Shown here piece by piece: positions 18,144 to 29,873 of a DNA stretch of 64,000 bases; within the stretch, counting starts at the first letter, position 1, and each line of letters starts with the position of its first letter. The DNA comes from Maricaulis alexandrii (GTDB taxonomy: Bacteria; Pseudomonadota; Alphaproteobacteria; Caulobacterales; Maricaulaceae), in the NCBI RefSeq assembly GCF_005871165.1, contig NZ_SWKP01000005.1, positions 62,001-126,000 of the forward strand, written 5' to 3'. A program made the translations under genes and the position numbers. The notes beneath the pieces were generated by a model that saw nothing but the letters and a program-made list of their open reading frames with translations, had not been told where the DNA came from and made no database searches.

Positions 18144-18992
18144 GTGGAGGCCATCCCGCCCTGGGCCGTGCTGGCCATGCTGGGCTCGGCCCTGGCCCAT
18201 TCGGGCATGACCCTGCTGACCAAGCAGGCGAAGGACAAGCTGGTCTTCCGCGGATTGACGCTGGGCTTTGTCGGCCTGGCCTTCCTGCCCTGGCTGCTGA
18301 CCCAGCCCCTCCCGCCCTGGGAGGTCTGGCGTTTCCTGCTGGCCGGCGCCGCCGTCATCTGGGTCTTCAACATGCTGCTGATCGCCGCCTTCACCGAGGG
18401 CGAGATGAACCTGGCCTATCCGGTGATGCGGGGCAGCGCCCCCGCCCTGGCCGCCATCGTGGCCTTTGTCTTCCTCGAAGAGACCGTCTCGCCAGGCCAG
18501 ATGCTGGGCCTCGGAATCGCGACCGCGGCCCTGATCGGCTTTGCCTGGCCGGAAAAGGACGGAAAGCCGAAGCTGAAAATCATCCTGCTGGCCCTGGCCG
18601 CGGCCTGCATGACCGCGACCTACAGCGTGATCGATGCGGCTGGCGTCCGCGAAAGCGGCCGCATCCTGGTCTATCTGGGCTGGTTTTTCGTGCTGTCACT
18701 GGCCACCATCCTGCCCACGGCGATGATCCGGCGCGGATCGGCCTTCTGGGCCGCCGCCCGCCAGGAGGCCCGGCCGGCCCTGATTTCGACCGTGTTCAAT
18801 ACCTCCACCTACGGCCTCGCCCTGCTGGCCTTCAGTCAGGCGCCCGTGGCGCCGATGGTGGCCCTGCGGGAAACCTCCATCGTGTTCGGGGCCATCCTCG
18901 CCGCCCTGGTGCTGAAGGAGAGTTTCGGACTGCGGCGCATCGGGCTTGCAATCTGTCTCGCGGGCGGGCTCGTATTACTGCAAGTGATGTAG
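18144..18992 (+). CDS. EamA/DMT-family transporter
   Basis: An inner-membrane exporter-type protein of 282 residues with two EamA halves and about ten membrane helices. It starts at GTG 18144, three bases after the ftsY stop. Typical segments are NLAYPVMRGSAPALAAIVAFVFLEE and PVAPMVALRETSIVFGAILAALVLKE. The substrate is unknown. It sits between ftsY and yciB in a tight cluster, which suggests one transcript. Confidence 0.85.
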   Translation: MEAIPPWAVLAMLGSALAHSGMTLLTKQAKDKLVFRGLTLGFVGLAFLPWLLTQPLPPWEVWRFLLAGAAVIWVFNMLLIAAFTEGEMNLAYPVMRGSAPALAAIVAFVFLEETVSPGQMLGLGIATAALIGFAWPEKDGKPKLKIILLALAAACMTATYSVIDAAGVRESGRILVYLGWFFVLSLATILPTAMIRRGSAFWAAARQEARPALISTVFNTSTYGLALLAFSQAPVAPMVALRETSIVFGAILAALVLKESFGLRRIGLAICLAGGLVLLQVM

Positions 18993-19010
18993 GCGTTCAG
19001 GAGAACCGAT

Positions 19011-19658
19011 TTGGCCCAGACCCAGAAAACCAGCGAGCAGTCCTCGCGACTGCTCATTGATGCCGGGCCGATCGGCGTCTGGATCATTGTCTACAACGTA
19101 ATGCGCCGCATCGCCGAGGATGACGCCATCTACTGGGGCACCGGCGCCTACATGGTCGCCGCCGTCATCGCGCTGGTCATGTCGATCCGGATCGAGCGCC
19201 GCATCCCGCCCATGCTGGTCTTCACCACGGTCATCGTGCTGGGCTTCGGCATGATCGGCATCCTGCTGCAGGACCCGATCTTCATCTATATCAAGCCGAC
19301 CATCATAAATCTCTTCCTGTCCTACATGATCCTGGTGGGACTGGCCCTCGGGACCAATGTCTGGAAGGTCTTCTTCAGCCACATCTTCGAGCTGACTGAC
19401 CGGGCCTGGACGCTTCTGGCGATCCGCTGGGCGATCTGGTTCCAGGTCCTGGCCGGGCTCAATGAGGTTATGTGGCGCCACATAACCGACAGCGTCGTGC
19501 CCGAAAGCGCGCGCTGGTTTGCCGGACTGGAATTGTCGGAAGCCTTCTGGTCGAACGCCAAGCTGGGCGTAATGGTGCTCAGCATTCTTTTCGCCGCCTC
19601 GCAAATGCCGCTCATCCTGAAGAACCAGCCGAAAAAGGATGCAGCTGACGCGGCTTAG
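19011..19658 (+). CDS. yciB: Inner membrane-spanning protein YciB (septation protein IspZ family)
   Basis: A polytopic membrane protein of 215 residues with about six helices. It has the family signatures KPTIINLFLSYMIL and FELTDRAWTLLAIRWAIWFQVLAGLNE. YciB proteins affect cell-envelope synthesis and division in enterobacteria; the exact activity is unclear. TTG 19011 is the only sensible start, with CAGGAGAACC upstream as ribosome site. It follows the EamA gene by 18 bases. Confidence 0.88.
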   Translation: MAQTQKTSEQSSRLLIDAGPIGVWIIVYNVMRRIAEDDAIYWGTGAYMVAAVIALVMSIRIERRIPPMLVFTTVIVLGFGMIGILLQDPIFIYIKPTIINLFLSYMILVGLALGTNVWKVFFSHIFELTDRAWTLLAIRWAIWFQVLAGLNEVMWRHITDSVVPESARWFAGLELSEAFWSNAKLGVMVLSILFAASQMPLILKNQPKKDAADAA

Positions 19659-19742
19659 CGCTGAAAATCCGTGCTCGGACAAATGTCATTTTCGCGTTAT
19701 AAATCCGCACTAGGATGATGTTGTGATCAGCCGGAGCACGCC

Positions 19743-20357
19743 ATGTCTCAGGATCAGACAAACGCTGAAACCTTCGAGCTGACCGACTCGCCCGGCCACC
19801 TTCTGCACCGGGCCCAGCAATTCGCTGCCGAGCGTTTCACCAAGGCCATGTCCGGCGCCAAACTGACCCAGCGTCAGTTTGCGGTGCTGAACGCGACGGG
19901 CGCCCGCGAAGGCCTGACCCAGACCGAATTGGTCAAGGCCACCGGGATCGACCGCTCCACCCTGGCCGAACTGGTCGCGCGGATGGTGCGAAACGGCCTG
20001 CTGGAGCGGGAGAAACTGCCCGATGATGCCCGCGCCAATGCGGTCCGCCTGACGGATGACGGCCGCGCCCTGCTCGACGCCGCCACCCAGGGCGCCCGCG
20101 AAGCCGACAAGCTGATCCTGTCCGCCCTGCCCAAGAACAAGCGGGCGAGTTTCCTGGAAACCCTGCGCCGGATTGCAGACACGCTGGAAAAGGGCGAGGA
20201 AGCGGCCAAACAGGCCAAGCTGAAAGCCAAGGAAAAGAAGAAGAAGGCCAAGAAGAAGGCCAAGGAAAAAGCCAAGGCCAAGGCGAAGAAAGCCGCGAAG
20301 AAAGCCAAGAAGGCGAAAAAGGCCGAGCGCAACGACTCCGCCCAGGCGGCCGAATAG
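19743..20357 (+). CDS. MarR-family regulator with a lysine/alanine-rich histone-like tail
   Basis: A regulator of 204 residues. The first 145 or so form a MarR winged helix: FAVLNATGAREGLTQTELVKATG, then a recognition helix IDRSTLAELVARMVRNGLL and a wing with DDARANAVRLTDDG. The last 50 residues are almost only Lys and Ala with a few Glu, in repeats such as KKKAKKKAKEKAKAKAKK. The tail resembles histone H1-like C-termini and should add non-specific DNA binding. The target and ligand are unknown. It seems monocistronic, with an 84-base upstream gap that includes an AT-rich stretch (TTATAAAT). Confidence 0.8.
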   Translation: MSQDQTNAETFELTDSPGHLLHRAQQFAAERFTKAMSGAKLTQRQFAVLNATGAREGLTQTELVKATGIDRSTLAELVARMVRNGLLEREKLPDDARANAVRLTDDGRALLDAATQGAREADKLILSALPKNKRASFLETLRRIADTLEKGEEAAKQAKLKAKEKKKKAKKKAKEKAKAKAKKAAKKAKKAKKAERNDSAQAAE

Positions 20358-20501
20358 GCCTTACGACGAGGCCCACGCACCTGAGTGGAAACATTTCGTT
20401 AACCACCAGAAAAATTTAGACAAATTGTATTCACACGCTCCGCAATCCGATTCCGCTGAAACGACGTAGCCCTCTCATCCCCGCTATTCGGGACTTCGCG
20501 T

Positions 20502-21860
20502 ATGAGGGCAAAAATGCAGAAAATCGACTATCAGGACCGGCTGGCCGCGATCGGCATGACGCCGGATGTCCAGACCCATCTCCGGGCCGCCGGAAGCAGC
20601 GTCAATCAAGCGCTCGACGACTCGCTTTCCCGCTTTTACCAGACTGTCAGCCAGTCTGATGCGCTATCCGGCTTCTTTACGGACTCCAAGCACCAGAATG
20701 CCGCGCGCAACAAGCAGAAGGCGCATTGGCAGCGCATCCTCGATGCGCAGTATGATGATCGCTACTTCGAGGCCGTTCAGCGCATCGGCAAGGTTCATTG
20801 CGATATCGGTCTGGAGCCGCGCTACTACATTGCCGGCTATGCCGGCCTGACGGTGGACATCCTATGCTCGGCCCTGACCGACGCCATCAAGGTCAGGGGG
20901 TTCGGGAAACCGGACCTCGGCGAGGCCCGGAACCGGATCAATGCCCTGGTGCGAGCCGTTTTCCTGGACATGGATATCGCCATCTCCGTCTATCTCGACG
21001 AGGCCGAGCGGCGCGCCCGAGAAGAACGCGGACGGATCGCGGAAGAATTCCAGCAAAATATCGGCTCACTGGTCGATGATTTTGACCGGGTTTCGGACGC
21101 GTTGGACAGCGCGGCCCGGACCATGACCGAAACGGTCGAACATGCAGTGCATGACGCCTCGGAGGCGGCAGACGGCGCCCACGAATCCGCCGCCAGCGTC
21201 AAGTCAGTCGCGGCGGCGGCCGAGCAGATGCAGGCCTCGTCACAGGAGATTGCCGCCCAGGTGAGCCGTACCACCGCGACAGCCCAGGACGCCGCTGACC
21301 AAGTGGCCTCCGCCGCACAGACGATGCAACAGCTTCAGTCCATGTCCAGCCAGATTGGCGATATCGTCAACATGATCCAGGGCATTGCCGAACAGACCAA
21401 TCTTCTGGCCCTGAACGCCACGATTGAAGCGGCCCGGGCCGGCGATGCCGGACGCGGATTTGCAGTGGTGGCGTCAGAGGTGAAGGCGCTGGCCCAGCAG
21501 ACCGCCCGTGCCACGGACGAGATCGCCACCCAGATCGGCGAGGTTCAGTCGGCCACGGATTCGGCCGGCGATTCCATTCGGGCCATGCACTCCACGATCG
21601 AAGCGGTGAACGACGCTTCGGTGGCCATCAATGCCGCGGTCGAGGAACAGTCCGTCGTCATCCGTGAAATCGCGGCCAATACAGCCCATGCGGCCACGCG
21701 CAATGAGGACGCGGCACGGGCAACGGCCGGTGTGAACCAACGGGTTCAGCAAGCGGGGAATGTCGCCGGACAGCTGAGCGGCTCCGCGTCGGACGTTCGG
21801 GGCACGGTGGGTCATCTCAACAACCGGATTTCCGAATTCCTGGCTCGCGTCAGAGCTTGA
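20502..21860 (+). CDS. Globin-coupled methyl-accepting chemotaxis protein, soluble
   Basis: A heme-based oxygen or redox chemoreceptor of 452 residues. An N-terminal protoglobin domain (about 8-170) contains the likely proximal His99 in [21 protein letters not shown] short linker leads to an MCP signalling domain (about 200-445) with the hairpin tip [18 protein letters not shown]. No membrane helix is found, so it is cytoplasmic, like HemAT. No CheR-binding pentapeptide is visible at the C-terminus. No chemotaxis genes flank it, so it is an orphan receptor. The 144-base upstream gap contains a TTAACC stretch at 20399, too weak to call a CtrA site. Confidence 0.92.
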   Translation: MRAKMQKIDYQDRLAAIGMTPDVQTHLRAAGSSVNQALDDSLSRFYQTVSQSDALSGFFTDSKHQNAARNKQKAHWQRILDAQYDDRYFEAVQRIGKVHCDIGLEPRYYIAGYAGLTVDILCSALTDAIKVRGFGKPDLGEARNRINALVRAVFLDMDIAISVYLDEAERRAREERGRIAEEFQQNIGSLVDDFDRVSDALDSAARTMTETVEHAVHDASEAADGAHESAASVKSVAAAAEQMQASSQEIAAQVSRTTATAQDAADQVASAAQTMQQLQSMSSQIGDIVNMIQGIAEQTNLLALNATIEAARAGDAGRGFAVVASEVKALAQQTARATDEIATQIGEVQSATDSAGDSIRAMHSTIEAVNDASVAINAAVEEQSVVIREIAANTAHAATRNEDAARATAGVNQRVQQAGNVAGQLSGSASDVRGTVGHLNNRISEFLARVRA

Positions 21861-21885
21861 CCGGGCCCACGGGGAGGCGAGGCGG

Positions 21886-22398
21886 TCAGCGCCGCCGCGT
21901 CTCCCCTTCCAGGGCCGGGTAGATCCGGTGTCTCAGCACATCAGCCGTGATCGGGCCGGGCCAGCGGGCCAGGATGTCGCCATTGGCGGACACGACCAGG
22001 GTTTCCGGCGCCCCGCTGATCATCAGGGCCCGGGCCGATTGCCCGTCGACATCCTGCATGACACCGGCATAGGGATTGCCCAGCTCGTCCAGGAAGGCGT
22101 TGGCATCGTCCGGCGTGTCACGCCAATTGATGCCGTATATTGCGATCCCCTCGGCGCGCAGGGCCATCAGCACCGGATGTTCGATCCGGCAGGGGGCGCA
22201 CCAGGACCCCCAGACATTGAGCAGGTAGGGCCCTTCAATCGCGGCCGGATCAAATCCTTCGCGCCCGTCCAGAGGCTCCAGGGTGAGCGCCGGAAGCGGT
22301 TCGCTCGGGGCGGTCTCGCCCTGATAGACCCGCCAGGCCAGCACCCCGATCAGGGCCGCCAGCGCCAGGATCGCCACAAGACGCAAGACCCGCATCAT
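21886..22398 (-). CDS. ccmG: Thiol:disulfide interchange protein CcmG/DsbE
   Basis: A membrane-anchored thioredoxin that keeps the apocytochrome c heme-binding cysteines reduced for heme attachment. The protein has 170 residues with one N-terminal membrane helix (5-23), the active site WCAPC (Cys67, Cys70) and the cis-proline segment SGAPETLVV. It overlaps ccmD by four bases and is the last gene of the cluster. The periplasmic side is inferred from the anchor. Confidence 0.93.
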   Translation of the reverse strand: MMRVLRLVAILALAALIGVLAWRVYQGETAPSEPLPALTLEPLDGREGFDPAAIEGPYLLNVWGSWCAPCRIEHPVLMALRAEGIAIYGINWRDTPDDANAFLDELGNPYAGVMQDVDGQSARALMISGAPETLVVSANGDILARWPGPITADVLRHRIYPALEGETRRR

Positions 22399-22550
22399 GC
22401 CTCATCCTGCTCCAGGCGGCGCAGGCGTTCTGCCGCCGCGCGGCGCTCCGCCAGAGCAAAAACCACCAGGCCCGCCAGCGCAAGCACGGACAAGCCCCAG
22501 GCCGGCCAGACGAAGGCGGCATAACCGCCCATGGCGAGAAAGTCGTTCAT
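22395..22550 (-). CDS. ccmD: Heme exporter protein CcmD
   Basis: A small membrane protein of 51 residues, with one helix (about 10-34) and a charged C-terminal tail rich in Arg and Glu. CcmD helps release holo-CcmE from the CcmABC complex. It overlaps ccmC by four bases on one side and ccmG by four on the other, so all three are translationally coupled. Identification rests on position and size more than on sequence, as is usual for this short family. Confidence 0.85.
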   Translation of the reverse strand: MNDFLAMGGYAAFVWPAWGLSVLALAGLVVFALAERRAAAERLRRLEQDEA

Positions 22551-23305
22551 GCCAGGTCTCCCGGTTCACCCTGCGTCTGGCGCGCCTCGCGCAGGCGCCG
22601 CCGCTCGATCTGGCGCGCTTTCTGGACCAGGGTCCGCGTGCGCAAACGGTAGAAGACCAGCCAGGCGGCCAGGCCCGTATAGGCCAGCGCCATCACGCCC
22701 AGCGGCCAGAGCTGGCTGGAATGGATGGTGGGGCCATCGAAGCGGATCACCGAAGCCGGCTGGTGGAGCGAAGACCACCAATCGACCGAGAATTTCACGA
22801 TCACCAGATTGACCACACCGGCCATCGCCAGCACCGCGGCAGCGCGGGCGGCCTGCTGGGCATCTTCCAGCGCGCTGCGCAGCGCCATATAGCCCAGATA
22901 GACCAAGAGCAGGACCAGAACGGAGGTCATCCGCGCATCCCATTCCCACCAGGTGCCCCACATCGGCTTGCCCCAGAGCGAGCCGGTGATCAGGGCCAGA
23001 ACCGTGAAGACCGCGCCGATCGGTGCCATCACTTCCGCGGCCGCATCCGCCAGGGAATGGCGCCAGACGAAATAGACAAAACTGGCCCCGGCCAGCGCCG
23101 CATAGATCGCCATGGCCATGTAAGCCGCCGGCACATGGACGTACATGATGCGGATCGTCTCGCCCTGCTGGTAATCCGGCGGGGAGGCGAAGAAGGAGAG
23201 CCAGAGACCGGCGGCCAGCAGGAGCAGGGTCACGATACCCAGCACCGGGATCACCCGGCGGGCCAGACCGTCAAAACGCTGGGGGTTGGAAAAATAGGAC
23301 CACAT
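22547..23305 (-). CDS. ccmC: Heme exporter / cytochrome c maturation protein CcmC
   Basis: A membrane protein of 252 residues with six helices that loads heme onto CcmE. The tryptophan-rich heme-handling motif WGTWWEWDARMTS is present, as are the flanking periplasmic histidines in MYVHVPAAYMAM and PTIHSSQLWP. ATG 23305 is used; an extension to 23341 has no family similarity. It lies 81 bases after the methyltransferase gene. Confidence 0.95.
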   Translation of the reverse strand: MWSYFSNPQRFDGLARRVIPVLGIVTLLLLAAGLWLSFFASPPDYQQGETIRIMYVHVPAAYMAMAIYAALAGASFVYFVWRHSLADAAAEVMAPIGAVFTVLALITGSLWGKPMWGTWWEWDARMTSVLVLLLVYLGYMALRSALEDAQQAARAAAVLAMAGVVNLVIVKFSVDWWSSLHQPASVIRFDGPTIHSSQLWPLGVMALAYTGLAAWLVFYRLRTRTLVQKARQIERRRLREARQTQGEPGDLA

Positions 23306-23386
23306 GCAGGGCTGATTACTTGCTGGCGCCAAGATGGGCAACTGCGACGGATACGCGCTGCCCGGCCGGTGCCGACGTGACAGGCG

Positions 23387-24232
23387 TCAGCGCGGTTTCT
23401 CCAGCACGATCGCGTCCTGGAAATCGCCGGCTCCGCCAGTACGGGACCAGAAGCCCGCGACGACCGGTGCGGCCCAGACCAGGCCGGCCGCTTTCACCCA
23501 TTGGTCGAACAGGGCACGGTCGAAGCCGATTGCGCGCTCCGGATGCCTCGGGTCCGCCGCCCATACCCCATCCGCAAAGGGCCGCATGGGCAGGAAATGG
23601 TCCGGATTCCCGATCCCCTCCTTCTGCTCCGCCTCAACAAGAAACCCGGTCAGGAATACCCGCCCGCCCGGCTTCAGCACCCGGCCCGTCTCGGCCAGAT
23701 AGTGCGCGGCATCCTCGGGCAGGAGATGGCTGAACAGGGAGATTGCCAGGGCGGCGTCGACTGAATTGTCCTCTGCCGGAAAGACATAGCCCGACGCCTT
23801 CTGCCCGGACGCGGCATATTCCCGGCTCTCCACCTGCGCCCGCACAAATTCGATCCGGGCCCGGCTGGTGACATGCTTGCGGGCGAAGCCCAGCGCGCGG
23901 TCGGACAGGTCGAACCCTGTATAGCGCCCGGTTTCATCCAGCGATTCCGCAAGGGGAAAGGCCAGCCGGCCCGCGCCGCACCCCAGATCGAGAACATGAA
24001 ACCCCGGCTGGAAGTTCACAGCCTCGGCAAACAGATCGCGAAAATGGCGACCCGTGGCATGGAAATCCCCGCCACCGACATTGTGCCAGACCCGCCAGGG
24101 CTGCGGACGTCCGGCCTTGCGGCGGCCCAGCAGCACATCCCTGGCATCACTGCCCAAATTCCAGACCAAATTGACGAAAGCACGCGGCAGGACACCATGC
24201 ACCAGACGCTTGATCCCGTTAGTGACCCTCAT
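23387..24232 (-). CDS. Class I SAM-dependent methyltransferase inside the ccm cluster
   Basis: A soluble methyltransferase-like protein of 281 residues. It has the SAM-binding motif I VLDLGCGAGRLAFPLAE (about 80-96), an acidic residue after it in YTGFDLSDRALGFA, and motif IV-like DAALAISLFSHLLPE followed by RVLKPGGRVFLTGF. The substrate is unknown. It overlaps the ccmB stop by four bases, so translation is coupled to ccmB, although it is not a known Ccm component. It may belong to heme-lyase-independent functions or simply be a passenger. Confidence 0.8.
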   Translation of the reverse strand: MRVTNGIKRLVHGVLPRAFVNLVWNLGSDARDVLLGRRKAGRPQPWRVWHNVGGGDFHATGRHFRDLFAEAVNFQPGFHVLDLGCGAGRLAFPLAESLDETGRYTGFDLSDRALGFARKHVTSRARIEFVRAQVESREYAASGQKASGYVFPAEDNSVDAALAISLFSHLLPEDAAHYLAETGRVLKPGGRVFLTGFLVEAEQKEGIGNPDHFLPMRPFADGVWAADPRHPERAIGFDRALFDQWVKAAGLVWAAPVVAGFWSRTGGAGDFQDAIVLEKPR

Positions 24233-24897
24233 CCCAGCCGACTCCGTATGGCGGCGGCGATCCCGAAAGGCGCCAGGGCGATCGTGCCCAGCGACACGGC
24301 GGCGGTGAGACCGAGATTGGCCAGGGCGCGTTCGTCACCTTCAAAACCGGCCCGGCCAGCACCGGCGGCGAAAATCAGGACCGGCACCATCATCGGGGTG
24401 GCAATCAGGGCAATCAGCAGACCGCCCCGGCGCACACCCGCCGCCAATGCACCCGCAAAACCCGCCAAGAGAACGAGTGCCGGGATTGCTGCAGCCATGG
24501 CGGCGGCCAGCATCAGGCTGGGAAGAGGTGGCACGCCATACATGAGCCCGCCCAAGAGGGCGATGAAGGGCAGGGGCCAGAGCGTCGCCACGCCTTGCCC
24601 CAGCGTCTTGGCCAGGCTGAGCAGGGGCAGGCCCAGGGGCAGAAGCGCATAAAGGTCCAGGGTCCCGTCCGCGAAATCCTCGCCATACAGGCGCTCAGCC
24701 GATTGCAAGACGGAGAGCAGGGCCGCGAAGGCCATCAGGCCCGGACCGGCAGCGGCCAGCAGATCCGGGTCCGGACCGATCGCCAGCGGGGCCAGGGTGA
24801 TCGCCGCCAGGAAGAAGGCCGCCGGTCCGGCCGGACCGCCACCGCCGGCCCAGGCCAGGCGCACCTCGCGCCAGAAAATCGCCCCCATCCCCGTCAT
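24229..24897 (-). CDS. ccmB: Heme exporter protein CcmB
   Basis: The membrane permease partner of CcmA in the complex that frees holo-CcmE. The protein has 222 residues with about six helices. Family segments are FWREVRLAWAGGG at the start, SAERLYGEDFADGTLDLYALLP (about 66-87) and ATPMMVPVLIFAAGAG. It overlaps ccmA by four bases and the methyltransferase gene by four bases. Confidence 0.92.
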   Translation of the reverse strand: MTGMGAIFWREVRLAWAGGGGPAGPAAFFLAAITLAPLAIGPDPDLLAAAGPGLMAFAALLSVLQSAERLYGEDFADGTLDLYALLPLGLPLLSLAKTLGQGVATLWPLPFIALLGGLMYGVPPLPSLMLAAAMAAAIPALVLLAGFAGALAAGVRRGGLLIALIATPMMVPVLIFAAGAGRAGFEGDERALANLGLTAAVSLGTIALAPFGIAAAIRSRLG

Positions 24898-25502
24898 GCC
24901 GCAGCCTTCAGGGCGAGGTGTTTCACGTCCGGCCAGTCGAGCGTCTGGTGTGTGGCCGCCAGGACCACACCGCCCCGGCCCCGGTGCCAGGCCACCAGTC
25001 GCGCCAGACGGTCCCGGCCCGCACCGTCCAACGGACCGGCCGGTTCATCCAGAAGCCAGACGGGACGATTGGCCAGCGCCGCACGGACCAGACCGGCGCG
25101 CCTTTGCTGCCCGCGTGACAATTGCCCGGCCGGCCGGTCGATCAGGGGTACGATATCCAGCTGACGCATCAGGGGCAGGATCGCCTTTCGCGACGTGCCG
25201 TGAATATCCGCCCAGAAACGCAAGGCCAGCCGCAAGCTCTCGCCGGGTTTGAGACCATCGGAATGCCCCAGCCAGGCAATAGCGTCCTCGACCGGGCGAT
25301 CACAGCGCACCTGCCCGGCATCCGGCCGTACCAGACCCGCCAAAGCGCGCATCAGCGTGGTCTTTCCGGTACCGTTCGCGCCCGTCAGCAAAAGCGCCTC
25401 GCCGGGCGTCAGCGCAAAGCCCAGATCGCTGACCAGACGCAATCCGCCGCGCGACAGACTCACCCCGTCAACGGCCAGGGAGACCGGTTCGAAGGGAGTC
25501 AT
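24894..25502 (-). CDS. ccmA: Cytochrome c maturation ABC transporter ATP-binding protein CcmA
   Basis: The ATPase of the CcmAB complex. The protein has 202 residues from ATG 25502. It has Walker [10 protein letters not shown], the ABC signature LSRGQQRR and Walker B VWLLDEP, with a following His switch in ATHQ. An alternative ATG at 25532 would add ten residues. It is divergent from acnA; the 195-base gap should hold both promoters. No ccmE, ccmF or ccmH is in this window, so the pathway is split. Confidence 0.93.
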   Translation of the reverse strand: MTPFEPVSLAVDGVSLSRGGLRLVSDLGFALTPGEALLLTGANGTGKTTLMRALAGLVRPDAGQVRCDRPVEDAIAWLGHSDGLKPGESLRLALRFWADIHGTSRKAILPLMRQLDIVPLIDRPAGQLSRGQQRRAGLVRAALANRPVWLLDEPAGPLDGAGRDRLARLVAWHRGRGGVVLAATHQTLDWPDVKHLALKAAA

Positions 25503-25697
25503 CTCGGGAAAATCAGCGGTTTGCGACAGCATGGATGCATGTCGCCCGAGACCGCCCATTCCGTCAACGCACGGAACGCCGCATTGCAGCGGGCGCGCAC
25601 TCCGGTTAAAACCCCGCCAAAACATACGGCCAACTTGAATTCGGCCCCCTCCCACCCGGGCAATTCCCGCCCCATCTGCCTAATGAGGACGACGCAT

Positions 25698-28373
<2,676 letters not shown>

Positions 28374-28391
28374 GCGGTCCTGCGACGGTTT

Positions 28392-28420
28392 CCCGCCTCT
28401 CCCGACCCGGGGGAGGCGGG
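28392..28420 (+). terminator. GC-rich hairpin after acnA, weak terminator candidate
   Basis: Arms CCCGCCTC and GAGGCGGG, with additional CCC/GGG pairs inside, lie 19 bases after the acnA stop. No T run follows, so intrinsic termination is doubtful; the hairpin may instead protect the 3' end of the mRNA. Confidence 0.45.
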
Positions 28421-28487
28421 CTCCGTCACCCGCCCGTCACAGCCAAGTGATTGGCACGACCGGGCCCGACTGGTTATCAAGACCGGT

Positions 28488-29261
28488 ATGCGACACCTGA
28501 CGTCCCTGTTCTTAAGCCTGTTCCTGGCAGGCCCGGCCCTCGCGGGTCCGGGTGAGAACGCGTCCGCCACCCGTATTTCGACAGAAGACTGCTGGTCCGA
28601 ACGCCCCGTCCTGGTGGAATTGTTCACCAGCCAGGGCTGCCCGCTCTGCCCCCAGGCCAACCGCTACCTGGGCGAGCTGGACCGGCACGACAATGTCTTC
28701 ACCCTCGCCTTCGCGGTGTCCTACTGGGACATGTATGGCTGGACCGACACCTATGCCCGGCCGGAATATGTCCAGCGCCAGCGCATGTATCTGCCCAATC
28801 TGGACGTTGCCCGCCTCTATACACCGCAATTCGTGGTCGATGGCGTGGAAGACGCGCCCGGCTGGAATGAGGACAAGGTCTCCCAGGCCGTGGAGGACCG
28901 GCTGTGCGGCATGCCCACCAGCCCGATCATCACGATCGAGGACGGCCCCTTCGGCGCCTACACGATCACGCTGAACGGCGAGGCGCCCGAGGAAGAGCTG
29001 GATGTCTGGCTGGTCGCCTATTCACCGGGCTGGGCCATGGTGGAAGTCGGTGCCGGCGAGAATGAAGGCCTCGACATGCCCCACTACAACATGGTCAAGA
29101 GCCTGACCTATCTGGGCTCCTGGTCCGGCGGCGAGACCGTCTTCATGGGCGAGAGCTATCGGCGCTTCGGCACGGTCGCCATCGCCCAGGGCGCCGGTGG
29201 CGGCCCGATCTATGGCTTTGCTTATGCCGAGCCGGAAGACGAAAACGAACGGCAGCACTAG
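28488..29261 (+). CDS. DUF1223-family secreted thioredoxin-like protein
   Basis: A protein of 257 residues with a signal peptide (LTSLFLSLFLAGPALAG). It has the DUF1223 core VELFTSQGCPLCPQANRYLGEL, with a CPLC motif in a thioredoxin-like fold, and then FAVSYWDMYGW and YTPQFVVDG. The function of this family is not established. The gene lies between acnA and the regBA pair and is convergent with regA, with a gap of 20 bases. It is probably its own transcript. Confidence 0.85.
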   Translation: MRHLTSLFLSLFLAGPALAGPGENASATRISTEDCWSERPVLVELFTSQGCPLCPQANRYLGELDRHDNVFTLAFAVSYWDMYGWTDTYARPEYVQRQRMYLPNLDVARLYTPQFVVDGVEDAPGWNEDKVSQAVEDRLCGMPTSPIITIEDGPFGAYTITLNGEAPEEELDVWLVAYSPGWAMVEVGAGENEGLDMPHYNMVKSLTYLGSWSGGETVFMGESYRRFGTVAIAQGAGGGPIYGFAYAEPEDENERQH

Positions 29262-29281
29262 CGCTGCCGCCCCCTCTGCGC

Positions 29282-29851
29282 TTAGCGCGGGGCGCGTTTC
29301 GCCAAGATCCGCTGCAGGGTCCGCCGGTGCATGTTCAGGCGGCGCGCGGTTTCCGAGACATTGTGGTCGCACAGTTCGAAGACGCGCTGGATATGTTCCC
29401 AGCGGACGCGGTCGGCGGACATGGGATTGTCCGGCGGTTCCGGCTTGTCTTCAGGGTGTGCCAGCAGGGCCTTGATGATGTCATCGGCATCGGCCGGCTT
29501 GGACAGATAATCCACGGCCCCGGCCTTCACCGCCGCAACGGCAGTGGCGATATTGCCATAGCCGGTCAGCATGACGACCCGGCAGTCCGGACGGGCCGCG
29601 TGCAGGGCCTTGACCACTTCCAGCCCGTCACCATCCTGCAGGCGCAGATCCAGCACGGCAAAGGCCGGCGGGTTGGACTTGGCCACTTCGCGGGCCTCAT
29701 CCACCGAGCCCACCGCCGACACGATGAAACCGCGGCCGGTCATGGCGCGGCCCAGGCGCGTGCGGAAGGGGGCATCATCGTCGAGGATGAGCAGGGATTT
29801 GTCGTCGGGAAGCTCGTATTCGATCTCGCTCACGCCGGTTTCCTCATGCAT
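29282..29851 (-). CDS. regA: Redox response regulator of the RegA/ActR/PrrA family
   Basis: A response regulator of 189 residues. The receiver domain (about 18-135) has acidic residues DDD at 24-26, phosphoacceptor Asp68 in AVLDLRLQD, Thr in VMLTGYG and Lys in LSKPA. The C-terminal Fis-type helix-turn-helix reads NVSETARRLNMHRRTLQRIL, a RegA signature. In alphaproteobacteria RegA controls respiration, nitrogen and carbon genes in response to redox state. It follows the kinase gene by 22 bases on the same strand. A GTG at 29833 is an alternative start. Confidence 0.92.
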   Translation of the reverse strand: MHEETGVSEIEYELPDDKSLLILDDDAPFRTRLGRAMTGRGFIVSAVGSVDEAREVAKSNPPAFAVLDLRLQDGDGLEVVKALHAARPDCRVVMLTGYGNIATAVAAVKAGAVDYLSKPADADDIIKALLAHPEDKPEPPDNPMSADRVRWEHIQRVFELCDHNVSETARRLNMHRRTLQRILAKRAPR

Positions 29852-29873
29852 TCAATCGTCTGTTTCTTCGTAT

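Noticed and set aside
20220-20330. Purine-rich repeats in the MarR gene as a tandem repeat or CRISPR-like array
   Set aside because: The repeats are irregular Lys and Ala codons within one reading frame, without spacers of constant length.
20399-20405. CtrA half-site TTAACCA before the chemoreceptor gene
   Set aside because: The second TTAA at the right distance is missing, and half-sites are frequent by chance.
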